Shown here piece after piece: positions 5,822 through 14,360 of a stretch of DNA of 19,535 bases. The notes under the pieces were generated by a model. The model searched no databases, had not been told where the DNA came from, and saw only the letters and a list, made by a program, of their open reading frames with translations. Positions within the stretch are counted from its first letter, which is position 1, and each line of letters opens with the position of its first letter. A program made the position numbers and the translations under genes. Source of the DNA: an uncultured Variovorax sp. (GTDB taxonomy: Bacteria; Pseudomonadota; Gammaproteobacteria; Burkholderiales; Burkholderiaceae); the NCBI GenBank assembly GCA_946478645.1, contig CAMLCW010000052.1, positions 1-19,535 of the forward strand, written 5' to 3'.

Positions 5822-7369
5822 TCAATTTGCTGAGTGTGTGCTCACGTTCGGCCTGATGTGCCGCAGCGTCATTGCCGCCAGAACTGCCAGCACGAGGATG
5901 CCGATCCCGCTGGCGGCAGCCGCCACGTTGAAGCCCGACACGAACGCGGCTTGCGCCTGCGCCAGCACTCCGTCGGGCAATGTCTGCGCCATCGCACTGG
6001 CGCTGGCGAGGCTGTCCGATACGGCGTGCCGGATGTCCTGTGCCACCGACGCGTCCAGGCGGTCTGCCATCCGGGCCCGGTACACCGCCGTGACCACGCT
6101 GCCCAGCGTGGCGATGCCGAGCGCCAGCCCAAGCTCCTGCACCGTCTCCGACATGGCCGAAGCCGACCCCGCCTTCTCGGGCGGCGCGGCCCCCACGACC
6201 AGGTCCGTCCCCAGCGCCGCGATGGTGCCCAGGCCGAGATACACCAGCGAGAACGAGGCGGTCACCAAGGTGATGCCATGCGGTCCTCGGTCGAGTTGGG
6301 TCAGCATGAGGTAGCCCAGTGCGGACAAGGCCAGTGCTGCCGCGATCACATGGCCCGGCGGGATTCGCCTTGCAAGCAGGGGCGCCGTGATGCCCGCCAC
6401 CAGCATCGCGAGTGCCGGCGGGCCCATCCAGAGTCCGGCGGCCAGCGGCGACAGGCCCGCCACGAGCTGGAGATACTGGGTCACCAGGAGCATCGTCCCG
6501 CCGACACCGACCAGGCCGACCAGCAGCACCCCCAAGGCGACACTGAATGCCCGGTCGGAGAACAGACCGATGTCGATCAACGGACTGCGCAGTCCACGCT
6601 GCCGCCGGACGAAAACCACCGCGAAGGCGAGGCCTGCGCCGATGGTCAGCATGGCACCAGCCGCGATCCCCTCGTGCGCCATCTGCTTCACGCCGTAGAC
6701 GATCGGCAGCAGCGCGAGCAGAGAGAGCGCGACACTGCGCAGGTCCAGCCGCCCCTGCTGCGGCGCGCGGTACTCCGGCAGCAGAACCGGCGCGGCCGCG
6801 AGCAAGAGCGCGACCACCGGCAGCGCCACCAGGAACGCAGCGCCCCAGCCATAGCGCTCCAGCAACAGGCCGCCCACCACCGGACCGGCCGCCATGCCGA
6901 GCGCGAACATGGTCGCCCAGACCCCGATCGCCAGCGCACGCTGATGGGGCTGGGCGAACATGTTGCTGATCAGTGCCAGGGTCGAAGGCATCAGCGTCGC
7001 GCCCGCCACGCCCAGCAGGGCGCGTGCAGCGATCAGCATGCCGGCGCTGGTCGAACAGGCCGCCGCGGCGGAGGCAATCCCGAAGGCGGCTGCGCCGAAC
7101 ATCAGCAGCTTGCGCCGCCCGATGCGGTCGCCCAATGTTCCCATCGTGATGAGCAGGCCGGCGATCATGAAGCCGTAGGCATCGACGATCCAGAGTGCCT
7201 GCGCGCTCGTCGGGCGCAGGTCCATCGCCAGCGCGGGCAGTGCCAGGTGCAGCAAGGTCAGGTCGAGCCCGAGCAACATGGTGGGCAGCGACAGCAGGGC
7301 CAGCCCGGCCCATTCACGACCGCCCGCGCAGGGTTTGGACAAAAGAGACAAGTCACAGGCTGCGGTCAA
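5822..7369 (-). CDS. DHA2-family multidrug efflux MFS transporter, SmvA-like
   Basis: A 515-residue inner-membrane proton antiporter with about 14 hydrophobic segments, the size and layout of the DHA2 (EmrB/QacA/SmvA) group. Seen directly: an acidic residue in TM1 (LGLDLTLLHLALPAL, D36), motif A between TM2 and TM3 (GTLGDRIGRRK, 77-87), the WIVDAYGFMIAGLLITMG segment, and a GPVVGG motif C. By memory it resembles SmvA of Salmonella, which exports methyl viologen and cationic biocides. The substrate here is unknown. The start is a TTG at 7369 with a strong GGAGGTGA six bases upstream, which decides it. It is divergent from a MmyB-type regulator, which probably controls it, and convergent with rep. 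Confidence 0.85.
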   Translation of the reverse strand: MTAACDLSLLSKPCAGGREWAGLALLSLPTMLLGLDLTLLHLALPALAMDLRPTSAQALWIVDAYGFMIAGLLITMGTLGDRIGRRKLLMFGAAAFGIASAAAACSTSAGMLIAARALLGVAGATLMPSTLALISNMFAQPHQRALAIGVWATMFALGMAAGPVVGGLLLERYGWGAAFLVALPVVALLLAAAPVLLPEYRAPQQGRLDLRSVALSLLALLPIVYGVKQMAHEGIAAGAMLTIGAGLAFAVVFVRRQRGLRSPLIDIGLFSDRAFSVALGVLLVGLVGVGGTMLLVTQYLQLVAGLSPLAAGLWMGPPALAMLVAGITAPLLARRIPPGHVIAAALALSALGYLMLTQLDRGPHGITLVTASFSLVYLGLGTIAALGTDLVVGAAPPEKAGSASAMSETVQELGLALGIATLGSVVTAVYRARMADRLDASVAQDIRHAVSDSLASASAMAQTLPDGVLAQAQAAFVSGFNVAAAASGIGILVLAVLAAMTLRHIRPNVSTHSAN

Positions 7370-7426
7370 AAATCACCTCCGATTCGCTGGGTTGAGAGTC
7401 AGTCAGCGCATCTTCGGCGGCGTCGG

Positions 7427-7457
7427 ATCCTATTACAATTTAACCATTTATCCTATT
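7427..7457. promoter_or_regulatory. Direct repeats in the MFS/regulator divergent gap
   Basis: The roughly 100-bp gap between the divergent genes contains an A+T-rich patch bounded by two copies of ATCCTATT (7427-7434 and 7450-7457), 23 bp apart. This is about two helical turns and the right place for an operator of the neighbouring regulator. The promoters themselves are probably in the same patch, but no clear hexamer pair stands out. Confidence 0.4.
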
Positions 7458-7473
7458 GCTGAAAGTGACAGCC

Positions 7474-8277
7474 ATGGCCGAACGGAATTTCCGCCGCACC
7501 CGGCCGGCCTTGTCGGCATTTCTGATCCGGCACCGCGAAAGACTGACCCCGGCCGATGTCGAACTGCCCTCGCGGGGCCGGCGCCGGACACCCGGCCTGC
7601 GGCGGGAAGAAGTTGCAGCGCTGGCCGGCGTGGGACTGACCTGGTACACGTGGTTCGAGCAGGGGCGTGACATCCGCGTATCGGAGCGCTTCCTGCTGGG
7701 CGTGGCCCACGCGCTCCGGCTCGACGACGCCGAATGCAGCCACCTCTTCCTTCTGGCCCACAACCGCCCGCCGCCGCCCGAGGCGCACCAGGAAGCCTCC
7801 GTCACGCCGCGCATCCAGGCACTGATGGACGAGCTGGCGATGCGGCCGGCCTACGTGGTCAACCTGCGCTGGGATGTCATTGCCTGGAACACGGCCGCCG
7901 ATGATCTGTTGGGTTTCGGTGCCCGCGCGCTCGGCCTGCGCAACATCCTGCGCATGGTGTTCGCCGATCCCGACGTGCGGCGGCGCCTGCCCGCGTGGCG
8001 TGACGATGCGCCCAGGCTGCTGGCGCAGTTTCGCTACGACCTGGCCGTGGCGCCGGACGACCCTTCGATGGTGGCGCTGGTCGAGGACCTGAAGGCGCTG
8101 TCGGCCGACTTTCGGCGCTGGTGGGAAACGCCGGAGAGCGTGCAGGCGTGCCGGGGCATCGGCTCTGTCGCGACGGCCGAGGGAGGCCGCGCCGATTTCC
8201 GGCACGAAACCCTGGTGGTCGATGAACACCGCCACCTCCGGATGGTGGTGTACTTCGCCGAACCGGCGAGCCATTGA
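7474..8277 (+). CDS. XRE-family transcriptional regulator with MmyB-like ligand-binding domain
   Basis: A 267-residue regulator. Residues about 10-80 hold an XRE-type helix-turn-helix with the motif RRRTPGLRREEVAALAGVG followed by WYTWFEQGRDIRVSERFLLG, which is diagnostic of this large family. The rest (about 100-265) matches the MmyB-like PAS-fold effector domain, with AYVVNLRWDVIAWNTAADDL, NILRMVF and a C-terminal HETLVVDEH...LRMVVYFAEP. The family usually controls a divergent dehydrogenase or efflux gene, here the MFS pump. The ATG at 7474 is preferred over an upstream in-frame TTG (7456), which would lie in the promoter patch. The ribosome binding site is weak (GAAAGTGA). Confidence 0.87.
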   Translation: MAERNFRRTRPALSAFLIRHRERLTPADVELPSRGRRRTPGLRREEVAALAGVGLTWYTWFEQGRDIRVSERFLLGVAHALRLDDAECSHLFLLAHNRPPPPEAHQEASVTPRIQALMDELAMRPAYVVNLRWDVIAWNTAADDLLGFGARALGLRNILRMVFADPDVRRRLPAWRDDAPRLLAQFRYDLAVAPDDPSMVALVEDLKALSADFRRWWETPESVQACRGIGSVATAEGGRADFRHETLVVDEHRHLRMVVYFAEPASH

Positions 8278-8329
8278 AAAACATCGCCGCGGCACGGCCC
8301 AGCGCGCCGCCAGCGTGTCGCAAAGCAGA

Positions 8330-8932
8330 ATGGCGCGCATGAATTCCCCTGATGCCGCGTTTCGCCTCGAGGTGAACGCTGTCGATACGCTGCGCACTTA
8401 CGCGGCAATCCCCAGCCGCTATCGAACGCAGACTGCGTTCGAGGTGGGCACAGAAGATGGCGCGTTCACCCTGCAGGAGCGCGCATTGCCAGCGCCGTTC
8501 GACAAGGACTACGACGAACTCGAGAGCCCGCTTCAGTGGCCACGATTGTTCGATGTCAGCCGATGGGCGATGGTCAGTGCATTTGCAGGTACTCGTCTTG
8601 TGGGTGGGGCCATCGTCGCCTATGACACGCCGGGCCTCGAGATGTTGGAGGGACGTCGCGATCTGGCCGTGCTCTGGGACATCCGGGTCCACCCGGATGC
8701 GCATGGGCAGGGCGTCGGAACGGCGCTGTTCTGTGCCGTGAAGCATTGGAGCATCCAGCGCGGCGCCGAAACGCTCAGGATCGAGACCCAGAACGTCAAC
8801 GTCGCCGCCTGCCGCTTCTATCGCGCGATGGGGTGTCGGCTGGTCGCGGCAGAAGCGGGTGCCTATCCGGCGCTGCCCGGCGAGACAAAGCTGTTGTGGG
8901 AAGTTGCGCTCGAACGCCAGGTGCCGAAGTAG
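8330..8932 (+). CDS. GNAT-family N-acetyltransferase, streptothricin-acetyltransferase-like
   Basis: A 200-residue (or 197, if the ATG at 8339 is used) GCN5-related acetyltransferase. The acetyl-CoA site is seen as LAVLWDIRVHPDAHGQGVGTAL (113-134) on strand 4 and helix 3. It is followed by ETQNVNVAACRFYRAMGC (152-169) and a final KLLWEVAL strand. The ETQ-N-N-ACxFY pattern and the overall order match SatA/Sat4-type streptothricin acetyltransferases as I remember them, which acetylate the beta-lysine of the antibiotic. Many chromosomal GNATs share these features, so the substrate is uncertain. It lies about 50 bp after the regulator on the same strand, without a strong ribosome binding site, and ends two bases before the convergent ABC ATPase gene. 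Confidence 0.8.
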   Translation: MARMNSPDAAFRLEVNAVDTLRTYAAIPSRYRTQTAFEVGTEDGAFTLQERALPAPFDKDYDELESPLQWPRLFDVSRWAMVSAFAGTRLVGGAIVAYDTPGLEMLEGRRDLAVLWDIRVHPDAHGQGVGTALFCAVKHWSIQRGAETLRIETQNVNVAACRFYRAMGCRLVAAEAGAYPALPGETKLLWEVALERQVPK

Positions 8933-8934
8933 CC

Positions 8935-10014
8935 TCAATCGAGCCGCTGCCCACCCGCCGCATCGAACAGATGCGCCTTCGCCGCCACCGGCCACAGCGC
9001 GAGCCGTTCGCCCGGGCGCGCGTCGATGCGCTCGCGGAACGCGGCCATCACCGGATGGCCGCCCAGGCGCAGTGCGACCTGGGTTTCGGCGCCCGTCGGC
9101 TCGACCACCACCACGTCGGCGGGCAGGCCGCGCGCGGTGTCGATGGTGAAGTTCTCGGGGCGCGTGCCGTAGAGCACGCGGTCGCCATGCGTGCCGCTCG
9201 GCGACGGGCCCGCGAGCGGCAACCGCAGTCCGTCGTCGGTCAGCACATGCGGCGCGGCGCCGCCGTGCTGCTGCTGCAGCCGGCCCGGGATGAAGTTCAT
9301 CGCGGGCGAGCCGATGAAGCCCGCCACGAAGGCATTGCGCGGCCGGTCGTACAGCGCAAGCGGTTCGCCGACCTGCTCGATGCGGCCCTCCTTCAGCACC
9401 ACGATGCGATCGGCCATGGTCATGGCCTCGACTTGGTCGTGCGTGACGTACACGGTGGTCGTGCCCAGGCGCTGGTGCAGCGCCTTGATCTCGGTGCGCA
9501 TCTGCACGCGCAGCTTGGCGTCGAGGTTCGACAGCGGCTCGTCGAACAGGAAGGCCTGTGGCTGGCGCACGATCGCGCGGCCCATGGCCACGCGCTGGCG
9601 CTGGCCGCCGGAGAGCTGGCGTGGATGGCGCGCGAGCAGCTCGCCCAGCCCGAGCGTCGCGGCCGCCTGTTGCACGCGCCGCGCGATCTCGTCCCGGGCC
9701 ACGCCCTGGATCTTCAGGCCGAAGCCCAGGTTCTGCGCCACGGTCATGTGCGGATAGAGCGCGTAGTTCTGGAACACCATCGCCACGTCGCGCTCGCGCG
9801 GTGCGGTGTCGTTGATGCGCCGGTCGCCCAGCAGGATGTCGCCGCCGTCGGCGGCCTCGAGTCCGGCGATCAGCCGCAGCAGCGTCGACTTGCCGCAGCC
9901 AGACGGGCCCACGAGCGCGACGAACTCGCCGTCGCGGATGTCGATGTCGATGCCGCGCAGCACGGGCGTGGCGCCGAAGTGCTTGGCGAGCTTGCGAATG
10001 GTGATGGAGGCCAT
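8935..10014 (-). CDS. ABC transporter ATP-binding protein, CUT1 (MalK/UgpC) type
   Basis: A 359-residue ATPase that powers the adjacent permease pair. Visible motifs: Walker A GPSGCGKST (36-44), Q-loop VFQNYALYPHMT (80-91), signature LSGGQRQRVAMGRA (134-147), Walker B AFLFDEPLSNLDA (154-166) and H-loop VTHDQ (190-194). A C-terminal regulatory domain of about 120 residues contains the usual FIGSPAMNF sequence of MalK/UgpC-like subunits. It is the last gene of the operon, 49 bp after the second permease, and is convergent with the acetyltransferase gene. A MalK-type ATPase normally serves sugars, polyols or glycerol phosphate, but such systems in Burkholderiales also serve other organic solutes. 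Confidence 0.92.
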   Translation of the reverse strand: MASITIRKLAKHFGATPVLRGIDIDIRDGEFVALVGPSGCGKSTLLRLIAGLEAADGGDILLGDRRINDTAPRERDVAMVFQNYALYPHMTVAQNLGFGLKIQGVARDEIARRVQQAAATLGLGELLARHPRQLSGGQRQRVAMGRAIVRQPQAFLFDEPLSNLDAKLRVQMRTEIKALHQRLGTTTVYVTHDQVEAMTMADRIVVLKEGRIEQVGEPLALYDRPRNAFVAGFIGSPAMNFIPGRLQQQHGGAAPHVLTDDGLRLPLAGPSPSGTHGDRVLYGTRPENFTIDTARGLPADVVVVEPTGAETQVALRLGGHPVMAAFRERIDARPGERLALWPVAAKAHLFDAAGGQRLD

Positions 10015-10063
10015 GGGCTTCTTTGGGTTCGGAGAGCTTGTGGTTGGCGATGGCGTGCGCGCA

Positions 10064-10942
10064 TCAGTCCTTGACGCCGCCGGCCGTCAGGCCGCGCACC
10101 AGGTACTTGCGCACCAGCACCGTGAAGACGATCACCGGGAACATCACCAGGGTGCCGCTCGCGGCGATCTTGGTCCACTCCCAGCCTTCGTACTGCAGGA
10201 AGTTGACGATCGCGACGGGCGCGGTGATGGCCTGGGTGCGGGTGAGGATCAGCGCGTAGAAAAAATCGTTCCACGAGAAGATGAAGCACATCACCGCGGT
10301 GGCCGCGAGGCCCGGCGCGGTGAGCGGCAGCGCGACGCGCCAGAACGCCTGCCAGACGCCGCAGCCGTCGATCCATGCCGCCTCCTCGAGCGCGGCGGGC
10401 ACCGCCTCGAAGAAGGTCTGCATCAGCCAGATCACGATCGCGAGGTTGAAGGTCAGGTAGACGATGGCCAAGCCGATCACCGTGTCCTGCAGCCCGAGGT
10501 ACTGGTAGGCCAGGAAGAACGGAATGGTGAACGCGATCGGCGGCGCCATGCGCGTGACCAGGATCCACAGCGCGATGCGGTCGCGGCCGCGGAACTTCCA
10601 GCGCGTGAGCGCATAGGCCGCGGGCACGCCGATCGCGAGCGAGAAGCCGGTCGAGAGCGTGCTCACCAGCAGACTGTTGCCGAACGACCTCGCGAAGTTG
10701 CCCTGCAGCAGGCTCGCGAAGCCGTCGAGCGTGGGCACGAAGAGCAGGCTGTCGTCGAAGATGTCGGCCGCGGGCTTGAAGGCGAGCTGCACCAGCCACA
10801 GGAATGGCGAGAGCACGACCAGCACCAGCAGCAACACGGCAAGCGCGCGGCCGTGGATGCGCCACCAGGGCCGCGCGCGGTGCGGCGCGGCATCGGCCGG
10901 CACCAGCGCCGCCGCATCGAGCGAGGGGTTAGCGATGTTCAT
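10064..10942 (-). CDS. ABC transporter permease, CUT1 (MalG) type
   Basis: A 292-residue inner-membrane permease with six predicted membrane helices, starting at about residue 33 after a polar N-terminus. The cytoplasmic EAA loop that docks with the ATPase is clear (AALEEAAWIDGCGVWQAFWR). The C-terminus, VRKYLVRGLTAGGVKD, is the standard end of MalG-like subunits. The start overlaps the end of the first permease gene by 14 bp, so the two are translated together and presumably form a heterodimeric channel. Confidence 0.9.
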   Translation of the reverse strand: MNIANPSLDAAALVPADAAPHRARPWWRIHGRALAVLLLVLVVLSPFLWLVQLAFKPAADIFDDSLLFVPTLDGFASLLQGNFARSFGNSLLVSTLSTGFSLAIGVPAAYALTRWKFRGRDRIALWILVTRMAPPIAFTIPFFLAYQYLGLQDTVIGLAIVYLTFNLAIVIWLMQTFFEAVPAALEEAAWIDGCGVWQAFWRVALPLTAPGLAATAVMCFIFSWNDFFYALILTRTQAITAPVAIVNFLQYEGWEWTKIAASGTLVMFPVIVFTVLVRKYLVRGLTAGGVKD

Positions 10943-11843
10943 GGCCGTTGCCGCTCCATCCGAGTTTGCCGACCAGCCAGCTCAGCGCGAACACGCCGGC
11001 GAGCATCACCGTGGCGATCGCGCTGGCGTAGCCCCAGTACGAGAAGTTGAAGGCCTGGATGAAGCCGTAGTAGTTGGTGACCTCGCTCACGTTGCCCGGG
11101 CCGCCGTTCGTCAGCACGTAGATCAGCGGAAAGGCCTTGAAGCTGTCGATGAGACGGAACAGCCCGCACACCACCAGCACCGGCCGCAGATACGGGAACA
11201 CGATGTAGCGAAACAGCTGCCAGCGGTTCGCGCCTTCGAGCCGCGCGGCCTCGAGCGGGTCGTCCGGGATCATCTGCAGCGCGGCCAGCACCATCAGCAT
11301 GGTGAACGGAAACCACTGCCAGGTGTCGGCCAGCGAGATGGCCCAGAGGGCAGTGTCCGGGTTGGCGATGAGCGAGCGCACCGGCCAGCCCAGGTGTTCG
11401 AGTGCGCGGTGCAGCGGGCTCACGTCGGGCGTGTAGATGATCTTCCAGATCAGCGCGACCACGATGGGCGGCAGCACCATCGGGATCAGCAGCAATGTGC
11501 GCGCGCCTTCGAGCACGCGCGACCTGCCGTTGAGCAGCAGCGCGAGCCCGAGGCCGGCGAGCAGCTGCAGCGCCACGCTCGACGCCGAGAGCCTGGCCTG
11601 CACCGCGATGGAGCCGAGGAAGCGGCTGTCGTGCAGCAGCTGGCGGTAGTTCACGAGCGGATCGTCGAAGCGGAAGGTGGCCGCCGGGTCGGTGAGGCTC
11701 AGCGGCGTGAAGCTCGCCACCACCAGCGCCGCGGCCGGCAGCAGCGTGATCGCGAGCAGCACCGCGAGCGACGGCGTGAGCCCGAGCAGGAAGGCGCGGC
11801 GCCGTTCGGCCTGCCAGCCGGGCGCGGTAAGCACGAAGGCCAT
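10929..11843 (-). CDS. ABC transporter permease, CUT1 (MalF) type
   Basis: A 304-residue permease with an N-terminal helix typical of MalF/UgpA-like subunits and about six membrane spans. The EAA loop reads DPLEAARLEGANRWQLFRYI. The conserved VLTNGGPGNVSEVTNYYGF segment before the last helices is also family-typical. It starts 14 bp after the stop of the solute-binding protein and overlaps the following permease by 14 bp. Confidence 0.9.
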   Translation of the reverse strand: MAFVLTAPGWQAERRRAFLLGLTPSLAVLLAITLLPAAALVVASFTPLSLTDPAATFRFDDPLVNYRQLLHDSRFLGSIAVQARLSASSVALQLLAGLGLALLLNGRSRVLEGARTLLLIPMVLPPIVVALIWKIIYTPDVSPLHRALEHLGWPVRSLIANPDTALWAISLADTWQWFPFTMLMVLAALQMIPDDPLEAARLEGANRWQLFRYIVFPYLRPVLVVCGLFRLIDSFKAFPLIYVLTNGGPGNVSEVTNYYGFIQAFNFSYWGYASAIATVMLAGVFALSWLVGKLGWSGNGHEHR

Positions 11844-11857
11844 GTCTCAGTGCCTCG

Positions 11858-13216
11858 TCACAGCTTCTGGCCCGCGCGTTTCAGCTCGGCGATGGTGTTG
11901 GCCTGCGCCTGCTGGAACGCCTGCTTCGCCGACAGCTGCCCGCTCGCGATCAGCTCGATCGCCTTGTTGAGCTGCTGGTCGACCTGCGGATAGACCGACA
12001 CCGTGCGGTACTTCATGTGGCCGGTCTTCGATGCCAGTTCGATGGCCTCGAGCGAGAGCTTGGCGAGGTCGCTGCCGTTGATGACCTGCTTCTGGCGGAA
12101 TGCCGCCGAGTCGATGTCCGAGCGCCGTGCCGGCGAGCCGTAGCCTGCGGCCACCGCGCGGCGCGTGGTCTGCTTGCTCAACGCCCACTGGATGAAGGCC
12201 CAGGCGGCTTCCTTCTGCTTCGAGCCGGCCGGAATGCCGAGCCCGTGCACGGCCGTGCCCGGAAAGCGGCCGGCCGGCCCCTTCGGCACCTGGCCGAAGC
12301 GCACGGTCTTCAACGTCTTGCTGGTCTGCACATCGCCGAGCTGTGCCAGGTGCAGCTGACCGGCGTCCGTGAAGTTGACGCGGCCGAGCTTCAGTGCCTG
12401 CGTGACCTGGTCGGGCTGGTAGGTGATCGCGCCGTCGGGGCCGAACTCGCGCAGCAGGTTCGCGTAGTACTCGCCCGCGGCGATCGCCTCGGGCGTGTCG
12501 AGCGTCGGGAACAGGTCGTCGGGCGCCTTGCGGAACACGTCGCCGCCGAACGCGTGCAGGTAGGGCACGAAGGTCCATCCGTAGTGGTTGTCGGCCACGA
12601 AGCCCGCGACGCGTTCCTTCTTGTGCACCGCGCGCAGCACCTTCACGAGGTCGTCCGTGGTGTCGGGGAAGGCGAGGCCCGCCTTCTCCAGCAGGTCGAA
12701 GCGCGACGATGCGGTGAGCAGCGCTTCGGCCGTCCACGGCACGCCGTACAGCCGACCGTCCTTGCCCGTCTCGGGGGCGCGCGCGCCGGGCAAAAAGTCG
12801 TCGATGTCGAAGTCGGCGGCCGTGAGGTTCGGGTTGCGGATGTAGTCGTCGAGCGGCGTGAGCCAGCCCGAGTTGATCCAGCGGCTCGAGTAGATGAAGG
12901 TGACGTTGACCACGTCGTAGGCCGCGCCGCGCGTCGAGAGTTCGAGATCGACGCGCTGGTTGTAGACCGGGAACGAGGGCGCGTCGAAGTTCACTTTGGC
13001 GCCCGTCAGCGCCTCGAACTCCGGAAGCCATTGCTGCAGCAGCTTGGGATAGGTGGCGCTGAAGGTCGACACGTTGAGCGTGACGCCGGCAAACTTCTTC
13101 GCGCCGCCTTGTGGCTGTGCGGCGGCAAGGCCCGGCAGCAGCGATGCGGCGCCGAACGCGGCCGAGGCCGTGAGCAGGCTGCGGCGCTGCAGCCCGAGAG
13201 GGGATGGATGTGTCAT
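11858..13216 (-). CDS. Periplasmic solute-binding protein of the CUT1 ABC system (family 1)
   Basis: A 452-residue extracellular binding protein that would deliver substrate to the two permeases. The N-terminus has a twin-arginine-like signal (LGLQRRSLLTASAAFG) and a probable cleavage after AAA near residue 33. The mature part has family-1 features such as VTLNVSTFSATYPKLLQQW near the start, then GRLYGVPWTAEALL, and a late FPGTAVHGLGIPAGSKQKEA before AWAFIQWALSK. It lies 21 bp downstream of the dioxygenase gene and 14 bp upstream of the first permease, so it is in one operon. The ligand cannot be read from the sequence; the dioxygenase neighbour suggests an oxidisable organic compound more than a simple sugar. 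Confidence 0.88.
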   Translation of the reverse strand: MTHPSPLGLQRRSLLTASAAFGAASLLPGLAAAQPQGGAKKFAGVTLNVSTFSATYPKLLQQWLPEFEALTGAKVNFDAPSFPVYNQRVDLELSTRGAAYDVVNVTFIYSSRWINSGWLTPLDDYIRNPNLTAADFDIDDFLPGARAPETGKDGRLYGVPWTAEALLTASSRFDLLEKAGLAFPDTTDDLVKVLRAVHKKERVAGFVADNHYGWTFVPYLHAFGGDVFRKAPDDLFPTLDTPEAIAAGEYYANLLREFGPDGAITYQPDQVTQALKLGRVNFTDAGQLHLAQLGDVQTSKTLKTVRFGQVPKGPAGRFPGTAVHGLGIPAGSKQKEAAWAFIQWALSKQTTRRAVAAGYGSPARRSDIDSAAFRQKQVINGSDLAKLSLEAIELASKTGHMKYRTVSVYPQVDQQLNKAIELIASGQLSAKQAFQQAQANTIAELKRAGQKL

Positions 13217-13237
13217 GGCGATGGGCGCTCGGCGGCT

Positions 13238-14206
13238 TCAGGCCGAAGCGGAGATGAGTTCGTCGATGCGCGCGTCGTTGGTCGCTTCGGGGCGGCTGCG
13301 CGTGCGGCTGCGCTGGCCGTCGATGGCCACGGCGGGGTCGCCGTGCACGGTCACGCGCCGCACCAGCCGCGCCTGGTTGCCGTAGTCGTTGATCGCGAAG
13401 TGCTGCGTGGCGCGGTTGTCCCAGATCGCCACGTCATGCTGCTGCCAGCGCCAGCGCACCGTGTTCTCGAGGCGCGTCACGCGGTTCTGCAGCAGCTCGA
13501 AGATGCGCGCCGATTCGCTGCTGGACAGGCCAACGAGCTTCTTCACGAAGTGCCCGAGCAGCAGCGCGCGCTCGCCCGACACCGGATGCACGTGCACCAC
13601 CGGATGCTCGGCCTCGTAGACGGCCGAGACGAACACGTTGCGGTGGTGGCGCAGGCGTTCTTCTTCCACCTGAACGCGGTCGGCACCGTAGTCGTAGTCG
13701 TTGCTGTGCACCGCCCAGAGCGCATCGGCCAGTTGCTTGAGCTGCGCGGGAAGGCGCTCGTAGGCGAGTGCGGTATTGGCCCACACCGTGTCGCCGCCAT
13801 AGGCCGGGATCTTCACGCCGCGCAGGATCGAGATCTTGGGAAACGCATCGACGAAGGTCACGTCGGTGTGCCACGAGTCCGCGCGGCCGCCGCCCTTGGA
13901 GGCGTCGAGTTCGAACAGGCGCGTGCCCGTGGGCGAAGGCACCGTGGGGTGCGCGACCGTACGACCGAAGCGTGCGCCGAAGGCCTGGTGCTCGGCATCG
14001 TCGAGGTGCGCCTGCCCGCGAAAGAACAGCACCTTGTGCGCCACGAGTGCGGCATTCAGGTGCGCGATCTCTTCATCGGACAGTTGCGCCGAGAGCTTCA
14101 GGTTCTGCACCTCGCCGCCGATGTGGCCGGCCACGCGCCGGATCTGCAGGTCGCCGAAGCGGGTGTCGATGGAAGGGGAAGCGGGCGCGCTGCCGTCGTT
14201 GCTCAT
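13238..14206 (-). CDS. TauD/TfdA-family 2-oxoglutarate dioxygenase, AtsK-like
   Basis: A 322-residue Fe(II)/2-oxoglutarate-dependent oxygenase. The iron triad is intact: H113 and D115 (SWHTDVTF) and H269 (WDNRATQHFAINDY). R280, eleven residues past the last His, is the expected 2-oxoglutarate anchor as in TauD. The C-terminal stretch RRVTVHGDPAVAIDGQRSR recalls AtsK of Pseudomonas and Rv3406 of M. tuberculosis, which cleave alkyl sulfate esters to aldehyde and sulfate, more than taurine dioxygenase proper. The ATG at 14206 is preceded by AGAGGA at a suitable distance; an upstream in-frame ATG at 14230 is less well placed. It is the first gene of the operon with the CUT1 ABC transporter. The substrate is inferred only. 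Confidence 0.87.
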   Translation of the reverse strand: MSNDGSAPASPSIDTRFGDLQIRRVAGHIGGEVQNLKLSAQLSDEEIAHLNAALVAHKVLFFRGQAHLDDAEHQAFGARFGRTVAHPTVPSPTGTRLFELDASKGGGRADSWHTDVTFVDAFPKISILRGVKIPAYGGDTVWANTALAYERLPAQLKQLADALWAVHSNDYDYGADRVQVEEERLRHHRNVFVSAVYEAEHPVVHVHPVSGERALLLGHFVKKLVGLSSSESARIFELLQNRVTRLENTVRWRWQQHDVAIWDNRATQHFAINDYGNQARLVRRVTVHGDPAVAIDGQRSRTRSRPEATNDARIDELISASA

Positions 14207-14289
14207 GGGGGATTCCTCTCGTTCGTTCATGACGTGGACCGGCAACGCCGGGAGCCACGGATTCTGTGAGCCCGAGGCCCAGGAACAAA

Positions 14290-14308
14290 CGAAGCAATCG
14301 TTGTTTCG
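14290..14308. promoter_or_regulatory. Inverted repeat upstream of the dioxygenase operon
   Basis: CGAAGCAATCGTTGTTTCG has 8-bp arms with one mismatch around TCG. It lies about 85 bp upstream of the dioxygenase start and about 50 bp past the end of the Bug gene. On the minus strand it is followed by TTTGTT, so it could be a weak terminator of the upstream transcript or an operator for the operon; I cannot decide. Confidence 0.35.
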
Positions 14309-14360
14309 ACATGCGCGAAACGTCTTTGGCAACGGCGCGCCCGCCGCGCCGCGCTGCGCG

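Noticed and set aside
4719..6314. A 531-codon plus-strand frame spanning the end of rep and the MFS gene
   Set aside because: It crosses two recognisable genes in a different frame, and the translation is low-complexity Ala/Arg/Gly.
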